Shown in pieces: positions 9,276-19,171 of a stretch of DNA of 64,000 bases (position 1 is the stretch's first letter; the number at the start of each line of letters is the position of its first letter). Location: the NCBI GenBank assembly GCA_025938935.1, contig JAPCWB010000001.1:1302001-1366000 (forward strand), in the 5' to 3' direction. The position numbers and the translations under genes are program-made. This DNA is from Novosphingobium sp. MW5. GTDB lineage: Bacteria; Pseudomonadota; Alphaproteobacteria; Sphingomonadales; Sphingomonadaceae. The notes under the pieces are model-generated. The model did no database searches. It was not told the origin of the DNA and saw only the letters and a program-made list of their open reading frames with translations.

Positions 9276-10565
9276 ATGCTCAAGCGAATTGCGATTTCCC
9301 AGGTTGAACTTGGCATGTTCCTGCACAAGCTGGAGGGCAGCTGGTTCAAGCATCCTTTCTGGAAATCGCGCTTCCTGCTCGATGACCCCTCGATGCTGGA
9401 AGAATTGCAGCACTCTGCGCTCGATACGGTGGTGATCGACACGGAAAAGGGGCTCGACCTGCGCGCCATTCCGCGCCGGGTGACGCCGGATGAACGCCCG
9501 AAGTCGCCGCCGCCGCCCGTGTTCCGCACCGCGCGCCGCGCGCCGGTGCCGATCCGCCGCGATATGCCCGCTCCGGTCGACCTGCGCTCCACCGCGCCGC
9601 AGCCGATGGCGCGCGAATTCGGCCTGGCCAAGAAAGTCGCGGGCGAATCGCGCAAGGTCGTCAGCCGCATGTTCCTGCAGGCGCGGCTGGGCAAGACGAT
9701 CAAGGCGGCGCAGGTCGAGCCGGTGATCGAGGACATCTTCGCCTCGGTCCAGCGCAACCCGCATGCCTTCAACGGCCTGATGCGGTGCAAGCGCGACAAC
9801 GAATTCGTCTATCGCCACGTCCTTGCCGTCAGCGCGCTGATGATCTCGCTCGCCCGGCAGATGAAGCTTCCGCCCGCGCAAATCCGCGAGGCGGGAATGG
9901 CGGGCCTTCTGCTCGATGTCGGCATTGGCCACCTGCCGGTCGATCTCAGCGCCTATGGCGGCGACTATCGCAACGTGCCGATCAAGGTTTTCGAACAGCA
10001 CGTGGACCTTGGTCACCGGCTGCTCTCGGCCGCGGGCGGCCTCCCGCCGCGCGTGCTGGAGGCCTGCGCCGCCCATCACGAGGCGCTCGACGGCACCGGC
10101 TATCCGAACAAGCTGAAGGGCGACGAGATCGGCCTGTTTCCGCGCATGGCCGCGATCTGCGACACCTATGACGCGATGGTCAGCGACACGGCCGAAGGCG
10201 TCGGCATGAACCCTTCGAGCGCGATCGAGCAGCTGAGCTACATGAAGGCCTGGTTCGACGCCGACGTGCTCAAACACTTCATCGACATGATCGGCATTTA
10301 CCCCATCGGATCGGTGGTGCGCCTACGCTCCGAGCGGCTGGCCATGGTGGTCGATCAGGATCCCGCCGACTATTCCCGCCCGCGCCTGCGCACGTTCTGG
10401 TCGATTCCGCAGGGCAAGCTGGTGCGCAGCGAATATATCGAGCTGGGCGAGTGTTACGGCGAAGACGAGATCGTCGCCTCGGTCGAACCGGAGGATTACG
10501 GCATCGCCGATTTCGCCGCCCTGCGCGAACGGCTGTTTGCCCTGGCAGGCAAAGCGGCCGCCTGA
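9276..10565 (+). CDS. DUF3391/HD-GYP protein with degenerate active site
   Basis: About 429 residues, start ATG at 9276 (MLKRIAISQVELGMFLHKLEG). The N-terminal part matches DUF3391, which precedes HD-GYP domains of cyclic-di-GMP phosphodiesterases. The second half has the HD-GYP fold with HHEALDGTGYP and CDTYDAM retained. However, the metal-binding LLHDIGK segment reads LLLDVGI, so the His of the HD pair and the Lys are both lost, and the later HP is HV. This predicts weak or no hydrolysis and a possible role as a c-di-GMP sensor. It lies upstream of malonyl-CoA decarboxylase with a 159-base gap. Confidence 0.8.
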   Translation: MLKRIAISQVELGMFLHKLEGSWFKHPFWKSRFLLDDPSMLEELQHSALDTVVIDTEKGLDLRAIPRRVTPDERPKSPPPPVFRTARRAPVPIRRDMPAPVDLRSTAPQPMAREFGLAKKVAGESRKVVSRMFLQARLGKTIKAAQVEPVIEDIFASVQRNPHAFNGLMRCKRDNEFVYRHVLAVSALMISLARQMKLPPAQIREAGMAGLLLDVGIGHLPVDLSAYGGDYRNVPIKVFEQHVDLGHRLLSAAGGLPPRVLEACAAHHEALDGTGYPNKLKGDEIGLFPRMAAICDTYDAMVSDTAEGVGMNPSSAIEQLSYMKAWFDADVLKHFIDMIGIYPIGSVVRLRSERLAMVVDQDPADYSRPRLRTFWSIPQGKLVRSEYIELGECYGEDEIVASVEPEDYGIADFAALRERLFALAGKAAA

Positions 10566-10724
10566 TCGGCGCGCAATTCCCCTCGTCTGACCGATCAGCG
10601 CCGCGGCGATGCGCGCGGCCCTTGCCATGCGGGGTGTGACGCCCACATCCTTGTTGCACTGCGGCAAGCGTCACACGGGCGTCCGATTCCCCCGGCACAA
10701 GGTGCCGCAGGAAGGAGCCAGTCC

Positions 10725-12036
10725 ATGAACGCGAGGTCGCTTGCAAGCATAGTCCGACAGGGGAATGCCGTGGTTCAGGTGCGCAACAGGATCGATGCTC
10801 TGCTTTCCGGCCGGCTTGGCCGCCTGCTCGAACGCATCGGCATCAGCCGCGCCAAGGGCGCGGCGATCGGCCCTGTCGAGCGGATGAACGACCTTGCCGA
10901 TCTCGCTGCTATCGGTCTCAGGCAAGGCATCCGGCCCGTCGCTGGCCTCGGCCTTCTTCGACCTTTACGATGCCTCTTCGCTGGAAGATCGCCGCGCTTT
11001 CCTCTCCGGCCTGCGCGCCCGTTTCCCGCGCGATGGCGCGGCCATCGAAGCCGCCATTGCCCGCTGGCAGGCGGAACCCGGCGAGCCCTCTGCCCGCGCG
11101 CTGCACAAGGCGGCAGAGGCGCGCAGCCACAAGCTGATCCGCAAGCTCAATACCGCGCCCGGCGGCACCTGCCGCCTGATCCGCATGCGCGAGGACCTGC
11201 TGTCCAAGGGCAAGCTGGCGGGTGACGAAGCCGCGCTCGACGCCGATTTCGAGTACATTTTTGCCGGCTGGTTCAACGCGGGCTTCCTTGAGCTTCGCCG
11301 CATCGACTGGGAAACCTCGGCCTCGGTGCTGGAACGGGTGATCAGGTACGAAGCCGTGCACTCGATCGCTTCGTGGGATGACCTGCGCGCGCGCGTCCAG
11401 CCGGCCGACCGGCGCTGCTACGGCTTCTTCCACCCGCAGATGCCGGATGAGCCGCTGATCTTCGTCGAGGTTGCGCTGACCATGGTCCTGCCTGACGCGA
11501 TCGGCCTGATCCTCGACGAAACGCGCGTGGCCATCGATCCGCACGCCGCCAGCCATGCGATCTTCTATTCGATCTCGAATTGCCAGCAGGGCCTGAAGGG
11601 CGTGCCCTTCGGCAATTTCCTGATCAAGCGCGTGGTCGGCCTGCTGCGTGAGGAACTGCCGCAGCTCACGACATTTGCCACGCTATCCCCAGTCCCCGGT
11701 TTCGCCCGCTGGCTCGCCGGTGCTGGCGGCGCCGACGGGCTCGACGGCGAGGGGCTGCGTGCGAAAGCGGCGGAATATCTGGTCGAGGGCCGCGACGGCA
11801 AGGGCGGGCCGCTCGATCCGGTGGCGCGCTTCCACCTCGGCAACGGTGCGCGGCTTGAGGCAATTCATGCCGATGCCGATCTTTCGGCGCGCGGCCTGAA
11901 ACAAAGCCACGGGGTCATGGTTAATTACGTCTATGATCTCGATGCCATCGAAGCCAACCTGCTCACCCTTTCCGAACTCGGGCAGGTTCCGCACTCGCCC
12001 GCGGTTGAGGCGCTGGGGCAATCGCTGGCGGCATGA
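10725..12036 (+). CDS. Malonyl-CoA decarboxylase, frame broken near 10905
   Basis: Converts malonyl-CoA to acetyl-CoA and CO2. The start ATG at 10725 follows AAGGAG. The first 60 codons (MNARSLASIVRQGNAV to RMNDLADL) are in one frame, and the rest (LLSVSGKASGPSLASAFF onwards) in the next; removing one base near 10904-10910 joins them into about 436 residues, the family's normal length. Family features in the C-terminal domain include RRCYGFFHPQMPDEPL, ATLSPVPGFARWL and SHGVMVNYVYDL. A hairpin follows the stop. No malonate transport or malonyl-CoA synthetase gene is adjacent. The lesion is probably a sequence error. Confidence 0.85.
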
Positions 12037-12040
12037 AACG

Positions 12041-12066
12041 CGTGCGACGGCACGGTTCGTCGCACG
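12041..12066 (+). terminator. Hairpin after malonyl-CoA decarboxylase
   Basis: A perfect 9-bp inverted repeat, CGTGCGACG and CGTCGCACG, separated by eight bases, starting 5 bases after the stop codon. The following AAAG lacks a T-run, so termination activity is uncertain. Confidence 0.45.
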
Positions 12067-12157
12067 AAAGTTTCGCTTCGCACCCCTGCATGAAAATCTT
12101 GTTAGGCATGGCGGGAGCGAATCTCTATCGCGAGACTTGAGAATGTAGGGAGTCCCG

Positions 12158-12938
12158 ATGATGGACGTTGCTGCCTGGATTTCGTCGCTCGATTTTTCGG
12201 CGCTGCTTCCGTTCATCCTGGTCGGCTTTGCCGCGCAGATGGTCGATGGCGCATTGGGCATGGCCTTTGGGGTGATCTGCAACACCCTGCTGGTCGGCGT
12301 GCTGGGCGTGCCGCCGGCACTGGCATCGCAGCGGGTCCACGTGGTCGAATGCTTCACCACCGCGACTTCGGGCATCAGCCACCTGCTGCATGGCAATATC
12401 GACAAGCGGCTGTTCCTTAGCCTCGTCATTCCCGGCGTGATCGGCGGTGTAACCGGGGCCTACCTGCTGACCTCGATCGATGCGAGCGTGGTGAAGCCCT
12501 TCGTGCTGCTCTATCTCACAGGGATCGGGCTATACCTGCTCGCGCGCGGACTTTTATATCCGCCCAAGCAGAAGCCGGCCAAGGTCGTGGCCCCGCTGGG
12601 TCTGATCGGGGGCTTCCTCGACGCCGCCGGCGGTGGCGGCTGGGGGCCAGTGGTCACTTCGAACCTGCTGATCCAGTGGCGTCGAGCCGCGCAAGGTCGT
12701 CGGCTCGGTCAATGCGGCCGAATTCTTCCTGACGCTGGCCGTCTCCGCCACGTTCATCTGGCATCTTGGCATTGCCGACCTTGCCGGGGCCACGCTCGGC
12801 CTGCTGATCGGCGGCGTGCTTGCCGCTCCGCTCGCGGCATGGGCGGCAAAGCACTTCCCGGCCAAGCCGATGCTGATCCTTGTCGGCGTGGTGCTGACAC
12901 TGACCAGCCTCTACGGCGTGTACAGGGCCTGGGGCTGA
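12158..12938 (+). CDS. TauE/SafE-family sulfite exporter-like permease, frame broken at 12677
   Basis: A membrane permease of the TauE/SafE family, proposed to move sulfur-containing or organic anions. The N-terminal half shows AAQMVDGALGMAFGV, a typical TauE opening, and GGFLDAAGGGGWGPVVTSNL, the repeat motif of the second half. After SNLLIQ the frame shifts; removing one T at 12677 restores GVEPRKVVGSVNAAEFF and a run of further helices to TGA at 12936-12938, 259 residues in all. GGGAG lies before the start. As written the protein would lose its last three helices, but sequence error is the simplest explanation. Confidence 0.85.
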
Positions 12939-13001
12939 TCTGGACCGGGCAGGCTTGAGCCGCTACCTGAAGCCGACACCTCGGGATCAGGACACGGTTT
13001 T

Positions 13002-13805
13002 TTGGACAGCAATCTGCTTGTAATCTGCCTGCTTACCGCAGGCATCAACCTGATCGGCGCGCTCGCCTATGCCGCGCGGATCGCCGGGGTGCGCACCGGG
13101 CGCATCGCCATGAGCTTTGCCCTGTTCAACATTCTCGTGCTGGTCAGCCGCACGGCGAACGGCTTCCTCGGCCCTTTCCTTGCAAAACGCATCGAGAACC
13201 GGCTGGCGAGCGGCGGGGGAGACGCGCTGCTGAGCGATTTCCGCATGGTGCTGGGTTCGGCCAGCATCGCCGTATTTGCCGGTATCCTGCTGGTCCCCAC
13301 CGGCCAGCGCCTGTTTGCCGAGGCCATCGGCTATTTCCAGAAGAGCCGGTCGACCGGCAGGCTGCTGCTGCACACGGTGACGCCCGGCGGGCTCAGCACG
13401 ATCCGCCAGTCGCTGACCATGCCCAAGCTGAAGAACCTGAAGACGCTCACCTCGATGCAGGGCGTGGGCTGGGGCGTGCTGGCTGCCAACGTGCTGGCGC
13501 AGGCTCTGCTGTCAGTTGGCGTGCTCGCCTCGCTCTATGCCGGCTACCTCAACCCCGAATTTCGCGTCACCGCCTCGCAGCTTTCGGCGATCATCAACGG
13601 CGTGGCGACGATCCTGCTCTTCGCACTGATCGACCCGCAAATCTCGGTGCTGACCGATGATGTGGTCGAAGGGCGGGTGGATGCCGGACTGTTCCGGCGG
13701 ACGATTGTCTGGGTGTCGATCAGCCGCCTTGTCGGCACTTTGCTGGCGCAGGCGTTCTTCCTGCCTGCTGCCATGGCCATCGCCTGGGTGGCAGCGCGGG
13801 TTTAG
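13002..13805 (+). CDS. Amj-type lipid II flippase family protein (DUF2837)
   Basis: An inner-membrane protein of 267 residues with six to eight hydrophobic segments. It starts at TTG 13002 (MDSNLLVICLLTAGINLIG) and has AARIAGVRTGRIAMSFALFN and LVSRTANGFLGPFLAKRIE, which match the Amj family. In Bacillus subtilis Amj can replace MurJ in flipping lipid II across the membrane for peptidoglycan synthesis. Whether it does so here is unknown, and murJ is not in this window. It follows the TauE-like gene by 63 bases in the same direction. The family call is by motif recall. Confidence 0.8.
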   Translation: MDSNLLVICLLTAGINLIGALAYAARIAGVRTGRIAMSFALFNILVLVSRTANGFLGPFLAKRIENRLASGGGDALLSDFRMVLGSASIAVFAGILLVPTGQRLFAEAIGYFQKSRSTGRLLLHTVTPGGLSTIRQSLTMPKLKNLKTLTSMQGVGWGVLAANVLAQALLSVGVLASLYAGYLNPEFRVTASQLSAIINGVATILLFALIDPQISVLTDDVVEGRVDAGLFRRTIVWVSISRLVGTLLAQAFFLPAAMAIAWVAARV

Positions 13806-13844
13806 CGCCTTTGAAGTGCGTGACCCGACAGCTGGGCGGATGCG

Positions 13845-14033
13845 GCTTGGTGGGATTAGTTCACGGAGAGACGCAGAGAAGAAAGCAGAGACGCAGAGGG
13901 GTCGTGTTGAGCCGAAGGCTCCCGCTACTCTCTGACGCTGCCGCCAATTCCAGTGCCTGATTGAACAAGCGGCTTCGCCGCAGGCGCAACCTCTCTGCGT
14001 CTCCACCTTCTTCTCTGCGCACTCTGCGTGAAC
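13845..14033 (+). repeat. Dispersed palindromic repeat, copy 1 (189 bp)
   Basis: Fills the 314-base gap between the flippase and maeB genes. The ends form long inverted arms: TTCACGGAGAGACGCAGAG on the left and a mirrored CTCTGCGTGAAC on the right, both rich in GAGACGCAGAG. A second copy of the same length lies at 55670-55858 in the opposite orientation. No transposase is present, so it looks like a non-autonomous MITE- or REP-type element. Open frames across it are artefacts. Confidence 0.75.
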
Positions 14034-14119
14034 TCCTCTGCCGATGCGAATTTGCACCAGCGTAGCGGGGTTAAGCCATCCGCCTGAACAGAACCGGATT
14101 AGGAGCGTCGCTGTCCGGG

Positions 14120-16381
14120 TTAGCCAACCACGCCGCCAGCCGCCAGCACGGCCAGCGTCAGGATGTCCGGCGCAATCGCGGTCATCGGGGCGATCTGGAC
14201 CGGTTTTTCCATGCCGACGAGCATTGGCCCGATAGTCGCCCCGCCGCCCAGTTCGCGCAGCAGCTTGGCCGAGATATTGGCCGATTGCAGGCCCGGCATG
14301 ACCAGCACGTTGGCCGGAGCGGATAGGCGGCAGAACGGATAGTTCGCCATGACCTTGGGGTTGAGCGCGGCATCGGGCGCGATGTCGCCATCGTATTCGA
14401 AGTTCACGCCCTCTGCATCGAGAATGGCAACTGCCCCACGGATCGGTTCCAGCCACTTGCCGTGGGGATTGCCGAAGGTTGAGTAGGACAGGAAGGCCAC
14501 GCGCGGTTCATGGCCGAGACGGCGGGCTACGGCGGCGGTTTCCTTGGCGATGATCGCCAGGTCCTCGGCGCTCGGCCGCTCGTTCACGGTCGTATCGGCC
14601 AGGAACACCGTGTAGTTCTTGTTGACCATCAGGTGCGTGCCAAAGGGCAGGAAGCCGGGCTTCGGATCAAGCACCTGGCGCACTTCCTTCATCGTCTGGC
14701 CGAACGGCCGGGTCACGCCGGTGATCAGCGCATCGCCGATGCCCAGCTTGAGCAGCATGGAAGCGAAGACGTTGCGGTCCTGGTTGACCATGCGCTTGAC
14801 GTCACGCTCAAGGAAGCCGCGGCGCTGGAGGCGCTCGTACAGCACTTCCACCATGGCCCCGACGTGCGGAGAGATGGCGGAATTGTGGATCTCGTAGCTT
14901 TCGGGATCGCTGACGCCCAGCTCGGCCAGCTTGGCCTTCACCGCCTCGGTCCTGCCGACCAGCACCGGCTCGCCATAGCCGAAATCGCGGTACTGGATCG
15001 CCGCGCGCAGCACGACCTCGTTCTCCGCCTCGGCAAAGATGACCCGCTTGGGGTTCGCCTTGACCTGTTCGTAAACCGAGGTGAGGGTCGAAGTGGTCGG
15101 GTTGAGCCGCGCTTTCAGGCTGGTGCGATAGGCGTCGAAATCCTCGATCGGCTTCTGCGCCACGCCCGAATCCATTGCGGCCTTGGCCACGGCCGAGGAA
15201 ACGACTTCCATCAGGCGCGGGTCGAAGGGGGCGGGAATGATGTATTCCGGGCCGAACTGGTGGTTCGTGCCATAGGCTGCGGCCACTTCCTCGGGCACCT
15301 GCTGGCGCGCCAGCTCGGCGATGGCATTGGCCGCGGCGATCTTCATCTCCTCGTTGATCGCGGTGGCCCGCACATCGAGCGCGCCGCGGAAGATGAAGGG
15401 GAAGCCAAGGACGTTGTTGACCTGGTTCGGATAGTCACTGCGGCCCGTGGCAACGATGGCATCGGGGCGCACCGCCTTGGCATCGGGCGGGGTGATCTCA
15501 GGATCGGGGTTGGCCATGGCGAAGATGATCGGCTTCGCCGCCATGTCCTTTACCATGTCCGGCGTCACCGCACCGGCTGCGGACAGGCCAAGGAAGATGT
15601 CCGCGCCCTGCAGAGCTTCCTTGAGCGTGCGCTTGTCGGTGCTGATGGCATGGGCGGACTTGAACTGGTCCACGCCCTCGCGGCCGACATAGATCACGCC
15701 CTTGGTATCGCAGACGGTGACGTTTTCGTGCCGCACGCCCATCGACTTGATGAGCGCCGTGCAGGCAAGCGCCGAAGCGCCCGCGCCGTTGACCACCACT
15801 TTCACGTCCTTGAACTCGCGGCCCGTCAGGTAGCAGGCATTGACCAGGCCGGCGGCGGCAATGATCGCGGTGCCGTGCTGGTCATCGTGCATGACCGGGA
15901 TCTTCATCCGTTCGCGCAGGGCCTGCTCGATGATGAAGCATTCGGGGGCCTTGATATCCTCAAGGTTGATGCCGCCGAAGCTGGGTTCCATCATGGCGAT
16001 GGCCTCGATCAGCGCGTCGGGGTCCTCGCTGTTGAGCTCGATGTCGATCGAATCGACGTCGGCGAAGCGCTTGAACAGCACCGCCTTGCCTTCCATCACC
16101 GGCTTCGATGCCAGCGCGCCAAGGTTGCCCATGCCAAGGATGGCCGTGCCGTTGGAGATCACGGCAACAAGGTTGCCCTTGGCGGTATAGTCGTAAGCGG
16201 TTGCCGGATCGTCGGCGATGGCCTGCACCGGCACGGCGACGCCGGGCGAATAGGCGAGGGAGAGGTCGCGCTGGGTCGCCATCGGCTTGCTGGCGATGAT
16301 CTCGATCTTACCCGGGCGGATGGTCTTGTGATAGAACAGCGCCTCGCGCTCGGTAAACTTGACGTTGCTTTCGTCGGACAA
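14120..16381 (-). CDS. maeB: NADP-dependent malic enzyme with phosphotransacetylase-like C-terminus
   Basis: Decarboxylates malate to pyruvate, giving NADPH. At 753 residues it is the long MaeB form. The order is: malic N-domain with LAYSPGVAVPVQAI and NGTAILGMGNLGALASKPVMEGKA; metal site GGINLEDIKAPECF; MHDDQHGTAII; nucleotide-binding VVVNGAGASALACT; then from about residue 440 a phosphate acetyl/butyryltransferase-like domain (FAEAENEVVLRAA to VLVMPGLQSANISAKLL), which is usually regulatory and binds acetyl-CoA. It is read divergently from mutS across 174 bases in which I see nothing further. Confidence 0.93.
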   Translation of the reverse strand: MSDESNVKFTEREALFYHKTIRPGKIEIIASKPMATQRDLSLAYSPGVAVPVQAIADDPATAYDYTAKGNLVAVISNGTAILGMGNLGALASKPVMEGKAVLFKRFADVDSIDIELNSEDPDALIEAIAMMEPSFGGINLEDIKAPECFIIEQALRERMKIPVMHDDQHGTAIIAAAGLVNACYLTGREFKDVKVVVNGAGASALACTALIKSMGVRHENVTVCDTKGVIYVGREGVDQFKSAHAISTDKRTLKEALQGADIFLGLSAAGAVTPDMVKDMAAKPIIFAMANPDPEITPPDAKAVRPDAIVATGRSDYPNQVNNVLGFPFIFRGALDVRATAINEEMKIAAANAIAELARQQVPEEVAAAYGTNHQFGPEYIIPAPFDPRLMEVVSSAVAKAAMDSGVAQKPIEDFDAYRTSLKARLNPTTSTLTSVYEQVKANPKRVIFAEAENEVVLRAAIQYRDFGYGEPVLVGRTEAVKAKLAELGVSDPESYEIHNSAISPHVGAMVEVLYERLQRRGFLERDVKRMVNQDRNVFASMLLKLGIGDALITGVTRPFGQTMKEVRQVLDPKPGFLPFGTHLMVNKNYTVFLADTTVNERPSAEDLAIIAKETAAVARRLGHEPRVAFLSYSTFGNPHGKWLEPIRGAVAILDAEGVNFEYDGDIAPDAALNPKVMANYPFCRLSAPANVLVMPGLQSANISAKLLRELGGGATIGPMLVGMEKPVQIAPMTAIAPDILTLAVLAAGGVVG

Positions 16382-16555
16382 GCCAACTCTCCCTTAGGTC
16401 AGATGCCGGAGGTGCCTTAGGGCTCACGGCTGACACCAGGCTGTCAACGCAAGGCCTTTCCGAGCCCCCTAACCGCAAATGTCGCGAGACGATAGGGGAA
16501 AGGCGGCCACACTACCGTTTCCGAATCGACTTAGGCAGGTCTAATCATTGCCGCG

Positions 16556-19168
16556 ATGCACGCATCGACGAGCCCCTCGCCTGCTTCGGGCCCCGCCACA
16601 CCCATGATGGCGCAATATCATGCGCTGAAGGCGCAGGCCGCCGATTGCCTGCTGTTCTACCGCATGGGGGACTTTTTCGAGCTGTTCTTCGATGATGCGC
16701 GCGTGGCGGCGCAGGTTCTCGACATTGCGCTGACCAGCCGGGGTGATGGCGTGCCGATGTGCGGGGTGCCGGCCCATTCGGCCGAAGGCTACCTTGCGCG
16801 GCTGATCAAGGCAGGCTGCCGCGTGGCGATTGCCGAGCAGACCGAGACGCCCGAACAGGCCAAGAAACGCGGCGGATCGAAGGCGCTCGTGGCGCGCGAT
16901 ATCGTCCGCTTCGTCACAGCGGGGACGCTGACCGAGGAAGCCCTGCTGGAGCCGCGCCGCGCCAATGTGCTCGCCGCCGTCTGCGAAGTACGCGGCGCCA
17001 TCGGGCTGGCGGCGGTCGATATTTCGACCGGCCGCATGGAGCTTGAGGAATGTGCGCCCGACCGTGTCGGCGCGGCGCTCGCGCGGCTGGGGGTGAGCGA
17101 GCTGGTCTGCCCCGAAGGTTGGGCCGACGCACCGCTTGACGCGATCCCCCGCCCGGGACGCGACTTTGCCAGTGACCAAGGCGATGCGCGGCTGCGCAGC
17201 GTGCACGGCGTTGCGACGCTGGACGGCTTTGGCCAGTTCAGCCGGGCGATGCTCGGCGCGGCGGGAGGCCTGATCGGCTATCTCGACCATGTCGGGCGAG
17301 GCAACCTGCCCTTGCTGCTACCCCCGGTGGTCCGTGACGGCGCGGCGCATCTCGCCATGGACGAGGCGACGCGGGCGAGTCTGGAAGTGCTGGAGGCCAG
17401 CTCCGGCGGGCGGCGCGGCAGTCTGATTGACGCGGTGGACCGCTGCGTCACCGGCGCGGGCGCGCGGCAACTGGCCGAGGACCTGTCCGCACCGCTCACC
17501 GACATTGCCACGATCGAGGCGCGGCTGGCGCTGGTGCAGTGGCTGCACGACGATCCGCTGCTGCGCGAGGACCTGCGCGCCGTGCTGCGCGCGCTGCCCG
17601 ATGTCGGCCGCGCGCTTGGCCGCGTAGTCGCCGGGCGGGGCAGCCCGCGCGATCTCGGGCAACTCCGCGACGGCCTGTCCGAAGCGCGCCGTCTGCGCGA
17701 TCACCTGCTGCGCCGGGGCGACCGGCCGGCGCTGCTCGACGAATTGCTGCCCTTGCTGGGCGGCCACGGCGCGCTGGTCGATCTCTATTCGCGCGCGCTC
17801 GTGCCTTCGCCGCCGACCGAGCGCAGCCAGGGCGGCTTCATCGCCGAGGGATACGACCACGCACTTGACGCCCTTCGCGCCACGGCGAGCAATTCGCGCC
17901 GCGCCATAGCCGCGCTCGAGGCAAAATACCGCGACGAGACCGGGGTCGCCGCGCTCAAGATCCGGCACAACGGCGTGCTAGGCTATTTCATCGAGGTTCC
18001 AGCCAAGCACGCCGACCGGCTGATGGCACCGGACTCGGGCTTCACCCACCGCCAGACCATGGCGGGTGCGGTCCGATTCAATGCGCTCGCCCTGCACGAG
18101 GAAGCGAGCCGCATCGGCGAGGCGGGCGGCCATTCGCTCGCTGCCGAGGAAGCGCATTTTGAGGAACTGGTCGCCGCCGCGGTTGCCCAGGCCGAAGCCA
18201 TCGCCCGCACCGCCGCGGCCCTCGCGCGCGTCGATGTCGCCGCCGGACAGGCCGAGCGCGCGGCGGAGGGCGGCTGGTGCCGTCCCGAACTGGTTGAGCA
18301 TTCGTGTCTCGAGATTACCGGCGGCCGCCATCCCGTGGTCGAGGCTGCGTTGGCGGCGCGCGGCGAGCGGTTCGTCGCCAATGACTGCGCCCTTTCGGCC
18401 GAGGACCGGCTGTGGCTGGTCGGCGGGCCGAACATGGGCGGCAAGTCCACTTTCCTGCGCCAGAACGCGCTGATCGTGCTGCTGGCGCAAGCGGGCGGAT
18501 TCGTCCCCGCAGAGGCGGCGAAGCTGGGCCTTGTCGACCGCCTGTTCAGCCGCGTCGGCGCGAGCGACAACCTAGCGCGCGGGCGATCAACCTTCATGGT
18601 CGAAATGGTCGAAACGGCCGCGATCCTCAGTCAGGCGACCGAGCGCAGCTTCGTCATCCTCGACGAGGTCGGACGCGGGACTTCGACTTATGATGGCCTT
18701 GCGCTCGCATGGGCCGTGGCCGAAGCGGTCCACACCAACAACCGCTCGCGTTGCCTGTTCGCCACGCATTACCACGAGCTGGCGCGTCTCGCGGATACCT
18801 GCGAGGCGCTGTCGCTCCACCACGTCCGCGCGCGGGAGTGGAAGGGCGATCTGGTCCTGCTGCATGAGGTGGCGGAGGGGCCGGCGGACCGGTCCTATGG
18901 TCTTGCCGTCGCCAAGCTGGCCGGAGTTCCCGCGCCGGTCGTCGCGCGGGCCAAGGCTGTATTGGAGAAGCTGGAAAAGGGCCGCGCGGAAACCGGCGGA
19001 CTGGCGGCCGGACTTGGCGACCTGCCGCTCTTCGCCGCCGCGCTCGACGCCGCCGAGGAAAAGGTCGACCGCCTGCGCGAGAAGCTGGAGGGGCTGGACA
19101 TCGACTCCCTCAGCCCGCGCGAGGCGCTCGACCTGCTCTATGAGTTGAAGCGCGACGCGGCGAACTGA
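16556..19168 (+). CDS. mutS: DNA mismatch repair protein MutS
   Basis: Recognises mismatches and starts methyl-independent mismatch repair with MutL. At 870 residues it is full length. Seen: the mismatch-reading motif GDFFELFFDDA near residue 38 (Phe-x-Glu type), Walker A GPNMGGKST near 625, DEVGRGTSTYDG for Walker B, and FATHYHEL. The start at 16556 (MHASTSPSPASGP) is the first in frame; ATGs at codons 17 and 18 (MMAQYHALKAQ) match the usual family start and are plausible. A palindromic repeat follows the stop. Confidence 0.95.
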   Translation: MHASTSPSPASGPATPMMAQYHALKAQAADCLLFYRMGDFFELFFDDARVAAQVLDIALTSRGDGVPMCGVPAHSAEGYLARLIKAGCRVAIAEQTETPEQAKKRGGSKALVARDIVRFVTAGTLTEEALLEPRRANVLAAVCEVRGAIGLAAVDISTGRMELEECAPDRVGAALARLGVSELVCPEGWADAPLDAIPRPGRDFASDQGDARLRSVHGVATLDGFGQFSRAMLGAAGGLIGYLDHVGRGNLPLLLPPVVRDGAAHLAMDEATRASLEVLEASSGGRRGSLIDAVDRCVTGAGARQLAEDLSAPLTDIATIEARLALVQWLHDDPLLREDLRAVLRALPDVGRALGRVVAGRGSPRDLGQLRDGLSEARRLRDHLLRRGDRPALLDELLPLLGGHGALVDLYSRALVPSPPTERSQGGFIAEGYDHALDALRATASNSRRAIAALEAKYRDETGVAALKIRHNGVLGYFIEVPAKHADRLMAPDSGFTHRQTMAGAVRFNALALHEEASRIGEAGGHSLAAEEAHFEELVAAAVAQAEAIARTAAALARVDVAAGQAERAAEGGWCRPELVEHSCLEITGGRHPVVEAALAARGERFVANDCALSAEDRLWLVGGPNMGGKSTFLRQNALIVLLAQAGGFVPAEAAKLGLVDRLFSRVGASDNLARGRSTFMVEMVETAAILSQATERSFVILDEVGRGTSTYDGLALAWAVAEAVHTNNRSRCLFATHYHELARLADTCEALSLHHVRAREWKGDLVLLHEVAEGPADRSYGLAVAKLAGVPAPVVARAKAVLEKLEKGRAETGGLAAGLGDLPLFAAALDAAEEKVDRLREKLEGLDIDSLSPREALDLLYELKRDAAN

Positions 19169-19171
19169 TTC

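Noticed and set aside
8220..10277. Long open frame (685 codons) on the minus strand across the LLM and HD-GYP genes
   Set aside because: It mirrors the codon structure of the plus-strand genes, which carry clear motifs; its product is Arg/His/Asp-rich with no family pattern.
13512..14456. Open frame spanning the flippase end, the dispersed repeat and maeB
   Set aside because: It crosses two real genes and the palindromic repeat; the repeat's translation is a known type of false protein.
14510..16420. Plus-strand open frame of 636 codons inside maeB
   Set aside because: Antisense shadow; composition is His/Asp/Gly-rich and it shows no domain.
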